Notes: a model not told the origin generated them from the letters alone. A stretch of 64,000 nt of DNA from Geobacteraceae bacterium (GCA_024281055.1 JAMXLF010000070.1:1-64000), one strand, 5' to 3'; positions 9,501 through 18,803 are shown, counted from the first letter of the stretch. Translations and numbers: made by a program.

Positions 9501-10612
9501 TGTCCGTTGCCCGAGCCAAAGCTTCCTTCGGTCCGCAGGAAGTTTCCATTGCCGTCGAAGGCCTCGAGCCTGCAGTCATATTTGTCGGCGACGTAGACAT
9601 TGCCGCCCGCATCGACCGCCGCGGTATAGGGATAGTTAAGCAGCCCGTTAGTCGGGGTTGTGCTCCCGACGACTCTCAGGAAGGTCCCGGCGGTGTTGAA
9701 AACTTGCATCCGGTGGTTGTTGTAATCGGCCACGTAGATGTTGCCGCTCACGTCGACCGTTACACCCCACGGATTGACAAACTGCCCGTTGCTCGTGCCG
9801 TAACTCCCGAATTTTCTGACAAAATTTCCAGTGCTACTGAAAACCTGGATCCTGTGATTCCAGATGTCGGCCACGTACAGGTAATTGCTCGCGTCCACCG
9901 CCACGCCTCGCGGATTTGAAAACTGCCCGTTGCCCGACCCGGCACTCCCGAATTTCCTAAGGAAATTCCCGGTGCTGTCGAAAACCTGGATCCTGTTATT
10001 GCTCGTGTCGGCCACGTAGACGTTGCTGCCTGCATCGACCGCCACGCCTTTGGGATTTGCGAACTGCCCGTTGCCCGTGCCGGAGCCCCCGAATTTTCTG
10101 ACGAAGGTTCCGGCGCTGTCGAAAACCTGGATCCTGTTATTGCTCGTGTCGGCCACGTAAATGGTGCCGCCTGCGCTGACCGCCACCCCTTGAGGATATG
10201 CAAACTGCCCGTTACCCGTACCGTAGCTCCCGAATTTTCTGACGAAGTTCCCGGCGCTGTCGAAAACCTGGATCCTGTTATTATTCGTGTCGGCTACATA
10301 GACATTGCCGTTTGCACTGACCGCCACGTCCCAGGGCCCGGTAAGCAGGCCGTTCCCGGTGCCGCGGCCTCCCCAGGTTTTCGTCAGGTTTCCCAGACTG
10401 TCGAATTTCAGGACCCTGTCGCCATCACTATCGGCGGAGTAAACGTTGCCGCTGGCGTCGACCGCCACACCACTGGGTCGCGAGTACGGGTCCTGCGAGC
10501 CCCATTTATAAAGAAAATCACCAGGTGCCCCGTAAGCCAAAGGTAGCGAAAGTAACGGAGCAAGCACGATCAGCGAAAGTGAAATTACTATCTGAAAGAT
10601 ATGTTTTTTCAT
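6599..10612 (-). CDS. Secreted NHL-repeat protein A (12 NHL units plus beta-sandwich modules)
   Basis: 1337 residues; ATG at 10612 with GAAAGAGGTG upstream and a signal peptide ending ...PLAYGA. Residues about 28-595 are twelve consecutive 47-residue NHL units (core NGQFAYPQGVAV, GTIYVADTSNNRIQVFDS), a number that would make two six-bladed beta-propellers. Then come three carboxypeptidase-regulatory/Ig-like repeats (TISGTVTSGGSPLANVVM, YTGTVSSGWSGTVTPTLAGY). A unique domain of about 220 residues containing WWVDLTFTGLNPAKTYTFAT follows, then one InlB-B-like repeat (YVFVNWTGTNGFVTTTANP) and a C-terminal concanavalin/laminin-G-like domain (TYNVELRIVGTNITIYVNN). It is the longest of the three paralogues and the last in transcription order. 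Function is inferred as surface or matrix binding; no PEP-CTERM or LPXTG anchor is seen. Confidence 0.8.
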   Translation of the reverse strand: MKKHIFQIVISLSLIVLAPLLSLPLAYGAPGDFLYKWGSQDPYSRPSGVAVDASGNVYSADSDGDRVLKFDSLGNLTKTWGGRGTGNGLLTGPWDVAVSANGNVYVADTNNNRIQVFDSAGNFVRKFGSYGTGNGQFAYPQGVAVSAGGTIYVADTSNNRIQVFDSAGTFVRKFGGSGTGNGQFANPKGVAVDAGSNVYVADTSNNRIQVFDSTGNFLRKFGSAGSGNGQFSNPRGVAVDASNYLYVADIWNHRIQVFSSTGNFVRKFGSYGTSNGQFVNPWGVTVDVSGNIYVADYNNHRMQVFNTAGTFLRVVGSTTPTNGLLNYPYTAAVDAGGNVYVADKYDCRLEAFDGNGNFLRTEGSFGSGNGQLLFPRGIAVDGNGTTYAVDTDNNRIEVFDSTGNFLRKWGSYGTGNGQFNAPLGVAVNGNGTVYVSDSSNNRIQVFDNSGTFLKVIGRLGSGNGYFNWPHGITVGASGNLYVADAWNNRVQVFDSAGNFLRAFGSAGTGNGQFAHPRGVAVDGSGNIYVADSENDRVQVFTNTGGFLGKWGSHGSGNGQFNFPTGMAVDGGARVYVVDYYNSRIQAFVGYGSTTQTFTISGTVTSGGSPLANVVMSGLPGSPLTNASGVYTGTVSSGWSGTVTPTLAGYAFTPASKTYSNVTSTQTQNYTVTSVQTFTISGPVTFNGSPLANVVMNGLPGNPATNTNGVYTGTVSYGWSGTVTPTLTWYTFTPPSSIYNNITANQAQNYTATSSQTFTISGTVTSNGSPLANVVMNGLPGNPATNTNGVYTGTVSSGWSGTVTPTLAGYTFTPASKTYSSVTSNQTQNFTAITVLSSGWTAYNDCVYDPAAFHSATDPNGQLVTYKAANVTTFGIGTDYSGPTSGMLLDQATGSPTGVTVTLTQNGGVVWMSDVSSDWYGGYDTALGTDARTTFGGICDMTGTIHYGASGWWVDLTFTGLNPAKTYTFATSASRANSSYPSRNTLYTLSGVDAATNASTTGVNVIDNYSVWFNTGDNHSTGYVARWTGIQPGADGSFTVRAQAYGSEYRAYAFDVFMLREEGDQTFTLNFVPGANGTITGTSSQTVNYGGSSTAVTAVPNSGYVFVNWTGTNGFVTTTANPLAVNNVTTSQTITANFANTVTYISDTFQGTGTSTTLQNHTGDTGATWTLLYGVYLAYIDGPNSAVYSSSDANYYNTYNLPVNDYSIIATVHMNIPASGTNCLISGRTNPDTRARYVAGHTSGLGWGIYYMDGLGHETLLAPHYGQTSLSANTTYNVELRIVGTNITIYVNNVLAASVTDSALPTGNHAGLETCGTGPGSNGSYEVYDWKVTSPSIR

Positions 10613-13600
10613 AAAGCACCTCTTTCAAACCGAGTCTGGACGCCGGAAGGCATCTCCATTTTTATCGGCCAAAATTGGCCGTTATCGCCTGACTGTTCGT
10701 TACATTGGTCACGATCAGCGGGTTGGCCGTCGTGGTCACGAACCCGTTGGTACCGGTCCAGTTGATGAAGCGGGAGCCCTTTTTCGGGACAGCCGTCACT
10801 TTGGTGGTGCTGCCTCCGTAGTTCACCGTCTGTGTCTTTGTCCCGGAAATACTTCCAGATGAAGGCGGACTGGGTGTAAACGTTATGGTGTACTGGTTTA
10901 TGGCGAAGTTGGCCGTTATCGTCTGGCTCGCCGTGACGTTGGTTACGGTGAGCGGTTTAGCTGTGGTGGTCACGAAACCGTTGGTGCCTGTCCAGTTGAC
11001 GAAGTGGTAGCCGGTATTGGGCAAAACCTGAACTGCCGTGCTGCTGCCGCCGTAGTTGACCGTCTGGGGCGTCGTGCCGCTGATGGTCCCGCCGGAGCCG
11101 GCGACAAAGGCAAGGGTGAAGGTCCGGACGGTTGCCGTGTAGTTCTGCGCCTGGTTGGACGTGACATTGCTGTATGTGCTGGAGGGGGGGGTGAACGTGT
11201 ACCCCGCCAGGGCAGGCGTCACCGTGCCGGACCAGCCGGAGCTGACGGTGCCGGAGTAGGCCCCGCTCGCGTTGGTAGTGGGGGTGCCCGGCAGCCCGCT
11301 CATAACCACCTTGGCAAGGGGAGACCCGTTGTATGTGACCGTCCCCGAAATGGTTACGCTCTGGCGCGCCGTGTAGTTCTGCGCCTGGTTGGACGTGACA
11401 TTGCTGTATGTGCTGGAGGGGGGGGTGAACGTGTACCCCGCCAGGGCAGGCGTCACCGTGCCGGACCAGCCGGAGCTGACGGTGCCCGTGTAAACCCCGC
11501 TCGCGTTGGTTGTGGGACTTCCCTGCAGCCCGCTCATTACCACGTTGGCAAGTGGCGATCCGCCGGATGTGACCGTCCCCGATATCGTGAAGGTCTGGGG
11601 CGTTGCCCCGTATCCGGCGAACACCTGAACGCGGCTGTTGTAGTAGTCCACCACATACACCCTCGCGCCTGTTTCATCCACAGCTAAGCTGGTCGGAAAA
11701 AAAAACTGACCGTCACCTGAGCCGTGACTTCCCCATTTTCCAAGAAAGCCCCCTGCACTGGTAAAGATCTGGACCCTGTCGTTTTCTGAATCGGCCACGT
11801 AGATGGTGCCGTTCCCGTCGACGGCCACTCCCCTGGGGTGTGTAAACTGCCCGTTGCCCGTGCCGGCGCTCCCGAAGGCCTTCAGGAAGTTTCCGGTGCT
11901 GTCGAAGACCTGTATCCTGTTATTCCATGCGTCAGCCACGTAGAGGTTGCCGCGTGCATCCAGCGCCAGGCCATGGGGCCAGTTAAACTGGCCGTTGCCG
12001 GAGCCCAGGCTTCCTATGACCTTCAGAAAGTTCCCGCTGTTGTCGAAAACCTGGATCCTGTTGTTGGAGGAATCGCTTACGTAAACCTTGCCGTTCCCGT
12101 CCACAACGCCCAGCGGTTCCGAAAACTGACCGGTGCTTGTGCCGTAGCTTCCCCATTTCCTCAGGAAGTTTCTGCCGCTGTCGAAAACCTGTATCCTGTT
12201 GTTCTCAGTATCGGCCACGTAGAAATTACCGTTCAAATCGACAGCCAGGCCTCGGGGACGCAAGAACTGTCCATCGCTCGAGCCGAAGCTTCCTTTGGTC
12301 CACAGGAAGGCTCCATCGGGGTCGAAGGTCTCGATCCTGCAGTCGTATTTGTCGGCGACGTAGACATTGCCGCTTGCATAGACCACCGCGCCATAGGGAT
12401 AGTTAAACAGACCGTCAGTCGGGGTGGTGTTCCCGACAATTCTGAGGAAGGTGCCAGCGGTGTTGAAGACCTGTATCCGGTGGTTGTTGTAATCGGCCAC
12501 GTAGATGGTGCCGTTCACGTCGACCGTAACACCCCAGGGATTGACAAACTGCCCGTTGCCCGTGCCATAGCTCCCGAATGTTCTGACGAAGTTTCCAAGG
12601 CTGTCGAATACCTGGATCCTGTGATTCCAGATGTCGGCCACGTACAGGTAATTGCTTGCGTCCACCGTCAGGCCCCGGGGATTTGAAAACTGCCCGTTGC
12701 CCGACCCGGCACTCCCGAATTTCCTAAGGAAGTTTCCGGTGCTGTCGAAAACCTGGATCCTGTTATTGCTCGTATCGGCCACGTAAATGTTGCCGCCTGC
12801 GTCGACCGCCACACCTTTGGGATTTGCGAACTGCCCATTACCTGTGCCGGAGCCCCCGAATGTTCTGACGAAGTTCCCGGTGCTGTCGAAAACCTGGATT
12901 CTGTTATTGTTAGTATCGGCCACGTAAATGGTGCCGCCTGGGTCGACCGCCACGCCTTGGGGATACGCAAACTGCCCGCTGCCCGTGCCGTAGCTTCCGA
13001 TGGCTCTCAGTAAGTTTCCGGCACTGTCGAATACCTGAATCCTGTTATTATTCGTGTCGGTCACGTAGACGTTGCCGCTTGCGCCGACCGCCACGTCCCA
13101 GGGCCCGGTAAACAGGCCGTTCGCGGTACCGCGGCCTCCCATGGTCTTCGTCAGGTTTCCCGTGCTGTCGAACTTCAGAATCCTGTCGCCATCACTATCG
13201 GCGGAGTATACGTTGCCGCTTGCATCGACCGCCACACCACTAGGTCGCGAGTACGGGTCCTGCGAGCCCCATTTAAAAAGAAAATCACCGGGGGCTCCAT
13301 GGGCCGAACAAATGTTAAAAAGAGGAGTTATCGTTACCAGAAAAAGTGATAAAGCTAGATGGAAGATATCTTTTCTCATTGAATACCTCCTCTGAGAAAC
13401 ATTTTTCCGTCAGAGCTACAAGGGGTCAAAGCTTACGACAATTGTGTGACTGGCGGTAACATTGCTAAAGGTATAGGTGGTTACATGAGGGGTCGATACA
13501 TCGTCAATTACAACGGCGGCCACGTAATAGCCGGCTGCCGGAGTGATGGTATACGTGAGACTTCCTCCGGCAGGCACGGTCGTCGTGCCGGAAGGAGAGA

Positions 13601-16600
13601 TGCTGCCGTTGGCATAGGCGGTGGCAGTAATGGCGTAAGAAGCCGAGACAGTACTGAAGCTCGCGGTGATGGTGTGATTGGCGCTTATGTTGCTGAAAGT
13701 ATAACTTGTCACGGCTCCCACGGATACGCCGTCGACCGTCACGGCGGCCACCTGGTAGCCGGCCGCGGGAGTGATGGTATACGTCTGGCCTCCTCCGGCA
13801 GGTACGGTACTCGTGCCGGAAGGAGAGATGCCGCCATTGGCACCGGCCGCGGCCGTAATGGTGTAAGAAGTCGATTGGTACGGATCGAAGCTTACGACGA
13901 TGGTGTGGTTGGCGTTGACATCGCTGAAGGTATAGCTGGTCACATGAGCTATCGATACGCCGTCGACCACGACGGCGGCCACGAAATAGCCGGCCGCGGG
14001 GGTGATGGTATACGTGAGACTTCCTCCGGCGGGCACGGTCGTGGTGCCGGAGGGAGAGATGCTGCCGTGGGCATAGGCGGTGGCCGTAATGGTGTAAGAG
14101 GCCGTCGAGCCTGTAGTGAAGCTCGCGCTGATGGTGTGATTGGCGGTGACGTTGCTGAAAGTATAACTTGTCACGGCTCCCACGGATACGCCGTCGACCG
14201 TCACGGCGGCCACCTGGTAGCCGGCCGCGGGGGTGATGGTATAGGTGTGGCTTCCCCCGGCAGCCACGGTCGTCGTGCCGGAAGGAGAGATGCTGCCATT
14301 GGTGCCGGCCGCGGCCGCAATGGTGTAAGAAGCCGACAAGTCCGGATCGAAGCTTACGACGATGGTGTGGTCGGCGTTGACATCGCTGAAGGTATAGCTG
14401 GTCACATGAGCGGTCGAAGCGCCGTCGACCACGACGGCGGCCACATAATAGCCGGCAGCGGGAGTGATGGCATAGGTGAGGCTTCCTCCGGCAGGCACGG
14501 TCGTCGCGCCGGAAGGAGAGATGCTGCCGTGGGCATAGGCGGTGGCCGTAATGGTGTAAGAGGCCGTTGAGGCTGTTTTGAAGTTTGCGGTGATGGTGTG
14601 ATTGGCCGTGGCGTTGCTGACCGTGAGAGGGTTGGCGTTTGTGGTGACAAAACCGTTGTCGCCGGTCCAGTTGACAAAGACATAGCCGCTGTCAGGCACA
14701 GCCGTAACGGCCGTGCTGCTGCCGCCGTAGCCGACGGTCTGCGGCGTCGTGCCGCTGATGGTTCCGCCGGAGCCGGCGACGAAAGTGAGGGTAAGCTCGT
14801 TGGGAGCAAAGTTGGCAGTGATCGTCTGGTTCGCCGTGACGTTGGTCACGGTGAGCGGGTTGGTCGTGGTGGTCGCAAACCCGTTGGTCCCCGTCCAGTT
14901 GACAAAGATATGGCCGCTGTTGGGCACCGCGGTTGCGGCCGTGCTGCTTTCGCCGTAGCTGATCGTCTGCGGCGTCGTGCCACTGATGGTCCCGCCGCTG
15001 CCGGCGATGAAGGCGAGGGTAAAGGGACCCGAAGAGGAGCCGTATCCGGCGAACGCCTGAATGCGGCTGTTGTAATAGTCCACTACATACACCTTGGCGC
15101 CTGCTTCATCCACGGCTATCTCGGTCGGTAAATTGAACTGACCGTTACCTGAGCCTGAGCTTCCCCATTTCCCAAGAAAGCCACCTGTATTGGTAAAAAC
15201 CTGGACCCTGTCGTTTTCCGAATCGGCCACATAGATGTTGCCGCTCCCGTCGACCGCCACTCCTCGGGGATGTGAAAACTGCCCGTTGCCCGCGCCGTAA
15301 CTCCCGAAGGCCCTCAGGAAGTTTCCGGCGTTGTCGAAGACCTGAATCCTGTTATTCCATGCGTCAGCCACGTAGAGGTTGCCGCTCGCGTCGACCGTTA
15401 TGCCGTGTGGCCAGTCGAAATATCCGTTGCCCGAGCCCAGGCCTCCTATGACCTTCAGAAAGGTCCCGCTGTTGTCGAAGACCTGGATCCTGTTGTTGGA
15501 GGAATCGCTTACGTAGACGGTGCCGTTCCCGCTGACAGCGACCCCCAGGGGAGCATTAAACTGCCCGGTGCCGGTGCCGTAGCTTCCCCATTTCCTCAGG
15601 AAGTTTCCGGCGCTGTCGAATACCTCTATCCTGTTGTTGTCGGTATCGACCGCATAGGTGGTGCCGCTGCCGTCGACCGCGATGCCTCGGGGAAACAACA
15701 GCTGTCCGTCGCCCGAGCCAAAGCTTCCTGCGGTCCGCAGGAAGTTTCCATTGCCGTCGAAGGCCTCGAGCCTGCAGTCATATTTGTCGGCGATGTAGAC
15801 ATTGCCGCTCGCATCGACCGCTGCGTCATAGGGATAATTGAACAGCCCGTTTGTCGGGGTGGTGCTGCCAATGACTCTCAGGAATGTGCCGGAGTTGTTG
15901 AAGACCTGTATCCGGTGGTTGTTGTAATCGGCCACATAGATGGTGCCGCTCCCGTCGACCGTAACACCCCAGGGATTGACAAACTGCCCGTTGCCCGTGC
16001 CGTAGCTTCCGAATGTTCTGACGAAGTTTCCGGCGCTGTCAAATACCTGGATCCTGTGATTCCAGATGTCGGCCACGTAGAGGTAGTTGCTTGCATCGAC
16101 CGCCAGACCCCGGGGATACGAAAACTGACCGTTGCGCCAGCCGAAACTCCCGAATTTCCTGACGAAGTTCCCGGCGCTGTCGAAAACCTGGATCCTATTG
16201 TTGCCCGTGTCGGCAACGTAAATGTTGCCTCCTGCGTCGACCGCAACACCCTTTGGATCTGCAAACTGCCCATCGCCCGTGCCGGAGCCTCCGAATGTCC
16301 CTACGAAGTTTCCCGTGCTATCGAAAACCTGGATCCTGTTATTGTTCGTATCGGCTACGTAGATGGTGCCGCCTGCGTCAACCGCAATCCCTTGAGGATA
16401 TGCAAACTGCCCGTCGCCCGTGCCGTAACTCCCGAATGTTCTAAGGAAGCTTCCATCGCTGTCGAATACCTGGACCCTTTGATTAATTGTGTCGGCCACG
16501 TAGACGTTGCCACTTGCATCGACCACCACGTCCCAAGGCCCGGCAAACAGGCCATTCCCGGGACCACGGCCTCCCAGGGTCTTCGTCAGGTTTCCCAGAC

Positions 16601-16735
16601 TGTCGAATTTCAGGACCCTGTCGCCATCACTATCGGCTGAGTAAACGCTGCCGCTGGCGTCAACCGCCACGCCACTGGGTCGCGAGTACGTGTCCTGCGA
16701 GCCCCATTTAAAAAGAAAATCACCAGGTGCTCCAT
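8828..16735 (-). repeat. Three blocks of twelve near-identical NHL coding repeats
   Basis: Roughly 141-base units encoding 47 residues recur twelve times in each of the three paralogues (approximately 8.8-10.5 kb, 11.6-13.3 kb and 15.0-16.7 kb). Corresponding units in different genes are more alike than neighbouring units within a gene. This indicates duplication of whole genes after the twelve-unit array formed. Long identical stretches make the region prone to recombination and misassembly. Confidence 0.75.
10662..13379 (-). CDS. Secreted NHL-repeat protein B
   Basis: 905 residues; ATG at 13379 behind GAGGAGG; signal peptide ending ICSAHGA. Twelve NHL units match those of its neighbours almost residue for residue (unit 9 has lost one residue: EPLGVVDGNGKV). 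They are followed by two carboxypeptidase-regulatory-like repeats (GYTFTPPSSTYSNVTSNQAQ occurs twice) and two InlB-B-like repeats with the INWTGTNGFVTTTANPL signature, ending NFGR. It lies between paralogues A and C with gaps of 36-49 bases, so all three are likely co-transcribed. It is the shortest of the three, differing only in its C-terminal module set. A periplasmic or extracellular scaffold role is inferred from family knowledge of NHL propellers as binding platforms. Confidence 0.8.
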   Translation of the reverse strand: MRKDIFHLALSLFLVTITPLFNICSAHGAPGDFLFKWGSQDPYSRPSGVAVDASGNVYSADSDGDRILKFDSTGNLTKTMGGRGTANGLFTGPWDVAVGASGNVYVTDTNNNRIQVFDSAGNLLRAIGSYGTGSGQFAYPQGVAVDPGGTIYVADTNNNRIQVFDSTGNFVRTFGGSGTGNGQFANPKGVAVDAGGNIYVADTSNNRIQVFDSTGNFLRKFGSAGSGNGQFSNPRGLTVDASNYLYVADIWNHRIQVFDSLGNFVRTFGSYGTGNGQFVNPWGVTVDVNGTIYVADYNNHRIQVFNTAGTFLRIVGNTTPTDGLFNYPYGAVVYASGNVYVADKYDCRIETFDPDGAFLWTKGSFGSSDGQFLRPRGLAVDLNGNFYVADTENNRIQVFDSGRNFLRKWGSYGTSTGQFSEPLGVVDGNGKVYVSDSSNNRIQVFDNSGNFLKVIGSLGSGNGQFNWPHGLALDARGNLYVADAWNNRIQVFDSTGNFLKAFGSAGTGNGQFTHPRGVAVDGNGTIYVADSENDRVQIFTSAGGFLGKWGSHGSGDGQFFFPTSLAVDETGARVYVVDYYNSRVQVFAGYGATPQTFTISGTVTSGGSPLANVVMSGLQGSPTTNASGVYTGTVSSGWSGTVTPALAGYTFTPPSSTYSNVTSNQAQNYTARQSVTISGTVTYNGSPLAKVVMSGLPGTPTTNASGAYSGTVSSGWSGTVTPALAGYTFTPPSSTYSNVTSNQAQNYTATVRTFTLAFVAGSGGTISGTTPQTVNYGGSSTAVQVLPNTGYHFVNWTGTNGFVTTTAKPLTVTNVTASQTITANFAINQYTITFTPSPPSSGSISGTKTQTVNYGGSTTKVTAVPKKGSRFINWTGTNGFVTTTANPLIVTNVTNSQAITANFGR

Positions 16736-16814
16736 GGGCCGCAGACATGTTAAAAAGCGGGGGTAGCACTAGCAGAAAAAGTGCAAAGGCTATCTGGAAG
16801 ACGTCTTTTCTCAT
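13416..16814 (-). CDS. Secreted NHL-repeat protein C
   Basis: 1132 residues; ATG at 16814 behind CAAGGAGG; signal peptide ending MSAAHGA. Twelve NHL units occupy residues about 28-595. Two InlB-B-like repeats follow (NWTGTNGFATTTTNPLTV type). Five copies of a 75-residue repeat then run to the C-terminus (ITATAYAHGSISPSG, YTITPAAGYYVAAVVVDG, YTFSDVNADHTIVVSF). That last repeat is the same family as in the riboswitch-controlled protein at 661-2862, so the two loci share modules. It is the first of the three paralogues downstream of asnB, 85 bases after the asnB stop; whether it has its own promoter in that gap is not visible. Confidence 0.8.
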   Translation of the reverse strand: MRKDVFQIAFALFLLVLPPLFNMSAAHGAPGDFLFKWGSQDTYSRPSGVAVDASGSVYSADSDGDRVLKFDSLGNLTKTLGGRGPGNGLFAGPWDVVVDASGNVYVADTINQRVQVFDSDGSFLRTFGSYGTGDGQFAYPQGIAVDAGGTIYVADTNNNRIQVFDSTGNFVGTFGGSGTGDGQFADPKGVAVDAGGNIYVADTGNNRIQVFDSAGNFVRKFGSFGWRNGQFSYPRGLAVDASNYLYVADIWNHRIQVFDSAGNFVRTFGSYGTGNGQFVNPWGVTVDGSGTIYVADYNNHRIQVFNNSGTFLRVIGSTTPTNGLFNYPYDAAVDASGNVYIADKYDCRLEAFDGNGNFLRTAGSFGSGDGQLLFPRGIAVDGSGTTYAVDTDNNRIEVFDSAGNFLRKWGSYGTGTGQFNAPLGVAVSGNGTVYVSDSSNNRIQVFDNSGTFLKVIGGLGSGNGYFDWPHGITVDASGNLYVADAWNNRIQVFDNAGNFLRAFGSYGAGNGQFSHPRGVAVDGSGNIYVADSENDRVQVFTNTGGFLGKWGSSGSGNGQFNLPTEIAVDEAGAKVYVVDYYNSRIQAFAGYGSSSGPFTLAFIAGSGGTISGTTPQTISYGESSTAATAVPNSGHIFVNWTGTNGFATTTTNPLTVTNVTANQTITANFAPNELTLTFVAGSGGTISGTTPQTVGYGGSSTAVTAVPDSGYVFVNWTGDNGFVTTNANPLTVSNATANHTITANFKTASTASYTITATAYAHGSISPSGATTVPAGGSLTYAITPAAGYYVAAVVVDGASTAHVTSYTFSDVNADHTIVVSFDPDLSASYTIAAAAGTNGSISPSGTTTVAAGGSHTYTITPAAGYQVAAVTVDGVSVGAVTSYTFSNVTANHTISASFTTGSTASYTITATAYAHGSISPSGTTTVPAGGSLTYTITPAAGYFVAAVVVDGVSIAHVTSYTFSDVNANHTIVVSFDPYQSTSYTITAAAGANGGISPSGTSTVPAGGGQTYTITPAAGYQVAAVTVDGVSVGAVTSYTFSNISANHTITASFSTVSASYAITATAYANGSISPSGTTTVPAGGSLTYTITPAAGYYVAAVVIDDVSTPHVTTYTFSNVTASHTIVVSFDPL

Positions 16815-16898
16815 CGGAAACCTCCTTGTAACGGTTTAAAGACGTTGTAAGAAGCCCATAGCCGGGCGGCGTTAACACCGAACCTGCGCGGAACGGGG

Positions 16899-18803
16899 CT
16901 ATATAGTTACGCCAAATTTCTGCACCCACTTTTCAAGCATCAGGAGCGCAAAGAGCTGTCTTTGGAAGTTCTCCCTTCCCAATCGGTGTTTCGTTATCAT
17001 TTCCTCCACGAACGCAACATTGAACAGCTGTCGAGCCACCTTACCGCCCAGTAGTTGATCTCTGACGTATCCTTCCAGTCTGTTCCTGAACCATTTGTCG
17101 ATCGGGGTCGGGAACCCTTTTTTCGGCCGTTTTATGACAAATGACGGCAACCATTTCGTGCAGGCCATTTTATGAACATGTTTGCCCTGCAGCCTCCAGG
17201 ACAACTTATATTTGGACGGCATGCTTTCGATGAAATACACCAGCTCTTTGTCCAGAATGGGGACCCTGGCTTCAATGGCATTCACCATGGTCGCCTTGTC
17301 ACCATATGTCAGCAGGTCATCCGGCAGCCACGACCTTGTGTCCATGTAAAGCATGCGGCCGAGGCTGTCATCAGCGGAATACTGATCGAACAATTTGCCC
17401 AGAAGGAGGTCATCGTCGGAGGGCAAAGACTCCTTCAGGAGAGCTTTTTTCTGCCCGGGATTAAAGAGGTGGTAAACGCTCATGAAACGGCTGTACGTGT
17501 CATCTTCGCAGAAACTCCGAAAGGCCCTCTTCCACTGCTCCCGCCGCGGCAACTTGTCAACCAGGGGTCGCAGGAACCCGAGGCGGCTGAATCCCATCTG
17601 ATAAAGGCGCTCTCCCAGATACCTCGGATACCCGGCAAGGGGCTCGTCAGCCCCTTGTCCCGTGAGAACAACCTTCACATCCTTTTGGATCTCCTTTGTG
17701 AGATAGTACAGGGGAATGGTGGAGGACGTGGCTGTCGGCTCGTCCATGAACCAGGCGACTTCATCCAGGACCTCGATGAAATCGCAATCATCGATGACGA
17801 CGTTTCTATGAATGGTCCCCAGGTATTTCGCATATTCGGCAGCCAGGTCAAGCTCGTTCCCCTCCGGAAAATCCTTGAACCCGACGGTATACGTGCGCAT
17901 CGGGCGTCCAAGGGCACCGGCGGCAACGGCACAAACAGCGGACGAATCCACCCCTCCGCTGAGTAAAGCCCCCACTTCGACGTCACTGAGCAGTTGCCTC
18001 TTTACGGCCCGCTCAAAGTGTTCCTGATATTCCTCAATCCATTGGCTGAAACTCTTGCCCCGATCAATAGAGACATTATTCGAAGCATAATTGCCGATTC
18101 TCAGAAGTTGATTTTTTTCATAGTCAAATTCGAGGTAGCCACCGGCTTCCAGCTTGTAGACATCACTGAAAGTCGTCCGCGGAGACGGCACATATCGCAA
18201 GGAAAGATAATTGTTTAGCGCTTGCAGGTCCAGGTTCCTGGATACGTCATCGCAGGCCAGAATTCCCTTTATTTCCGAAGAAAATATGAAGCGACCCTTG
18301 CGGAAATAATGATAAACGGGTTTAACTCCGAAATGGTCCCTGGCAAGAACCAGTTTATGCTTCTTCAAATCAAGAATGCCGAACGCAAATATGCCGTTGA
18401 AGCGATCAAATCCATCTGTTCCCCATTCTTCGTATGCGTGTACGATCGTCTCCGTATCCGAATGGTCGGTCCTGAAAATGTGCCCCAGGGATATGAGCTC
18501 GCGTCTCAACTCCATGTGGTTGTATATCTCGCCGTTGAATGTTATCCAGACTGTGCCGTCTTCGTTGCCGAGGGGTTGGACGCCCCCCGCCAGGTCGATA
18601 ATGGACAATCGTCTGTGCCCGAGAGCAGAGGTCAGGCGCAATCCGGGATGCGCAAATGCCTTGCATGTCGTTACATTCCCCTGCTCCACAAAAAGAAAAC
18701 CCTCGGCGTCCGGCCCTCTGTGCGCGATGGCATCGGTCATCCTCTTGATTTCCCGAGGTTCAACACCCTTGACTGTATCGATAATCCCTGCAATTCCACA
18801 CAT
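16899..18803 (-). CDS. asnB: Asparagine synthase (glutamine-hydrolysing)-type amidotransferase
   Basis: 634 residues, full length for AsnB. The protein begins MCGIAGIID, giving the N-terminal nucleophile Cys2 of a class II glutaminase after Met removal; further N-terminal-domain residues are ALGHRRLSIIDL and TFNGEIYNH. The synthetase domain carries the PP-loop LLSGGVDSSAV and the GQGADEPLAGYPRY block. It transfers glutamine-derived ammonia to a carboxylate activated as acyl-AMP. In XrtA/PEP-CTERM-type exopolysaccharide loci an AsnB homologue is a regular member, probably amidating a sugar acid or an amino-acid substituent rather than making free asparagine. Here uronic-acid genes (wbpB/D/E type) and amino-acyl transferase-like genes in the same cluster fit that. 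It follows the flippase gene with a 48-base gap. Confidence 0.9.
   Translation of the reverse strand: MCGIAGIIDTVKGVEPREIKRMTDAIAHRGPDAEGFLFVEQGNVTTCKAFAHPGLRLTSALGHRRLSIIDLAGGVQPLGNEDGTVWITFNGEIYNHMELRRELISLGHIFRTDHSDTETIVHAYEEWGTDGFDRFNGIFAFGILDLKKHKLVLARDHFGVKPVYHYFRKGRFIFSSEIKGILACDDVSRNLDLQALNNYLSLRYVPSPRTTFSDVYKLEAGGYLEFDYEKNQLLRIGNYASNNVSIDRGKSFSQWIEEYQEHFERAVKRQLLSDVEVGALLSGGVDSSAVCAVAAGALGRPMRTYTVGFKDFPEGNELDLAAEYAKYLGTIHRNVVIDDCDFIEVLDEVAWFMDEPTATSSTIPLYYLTKEIQKDVKVVLTGQGADEPLAGYPRYLGERLYQMGFSRLGFLRPLVDKLPRREQWKRAFRSFCEDDTYSRFMSVYHLFNPGQKKALLKESLPSDDDLLLGKLFDQYSADDSLGRMLYMDTRSWLPDDLLTYGDKATMVNAIEARVPILDKELVYFIESMPSKYKLSWRLQGKHVHKMACTKWLPSFVIKRPKKGFPTPIDKWFRNRLEGYVRDQLLGGKVARQLFNVAFVEEMITKHRLGRENFQRQLFALLMLEKWVQKFGVTI

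Noticed and set aside
8828-16735. Regularly spaced repeats resembling a large repeat array or CRISPR
   Set aside because: The period is 141 bases, in frame, and codes for NHL units; there are no short palindromic repeats with unique spacers.
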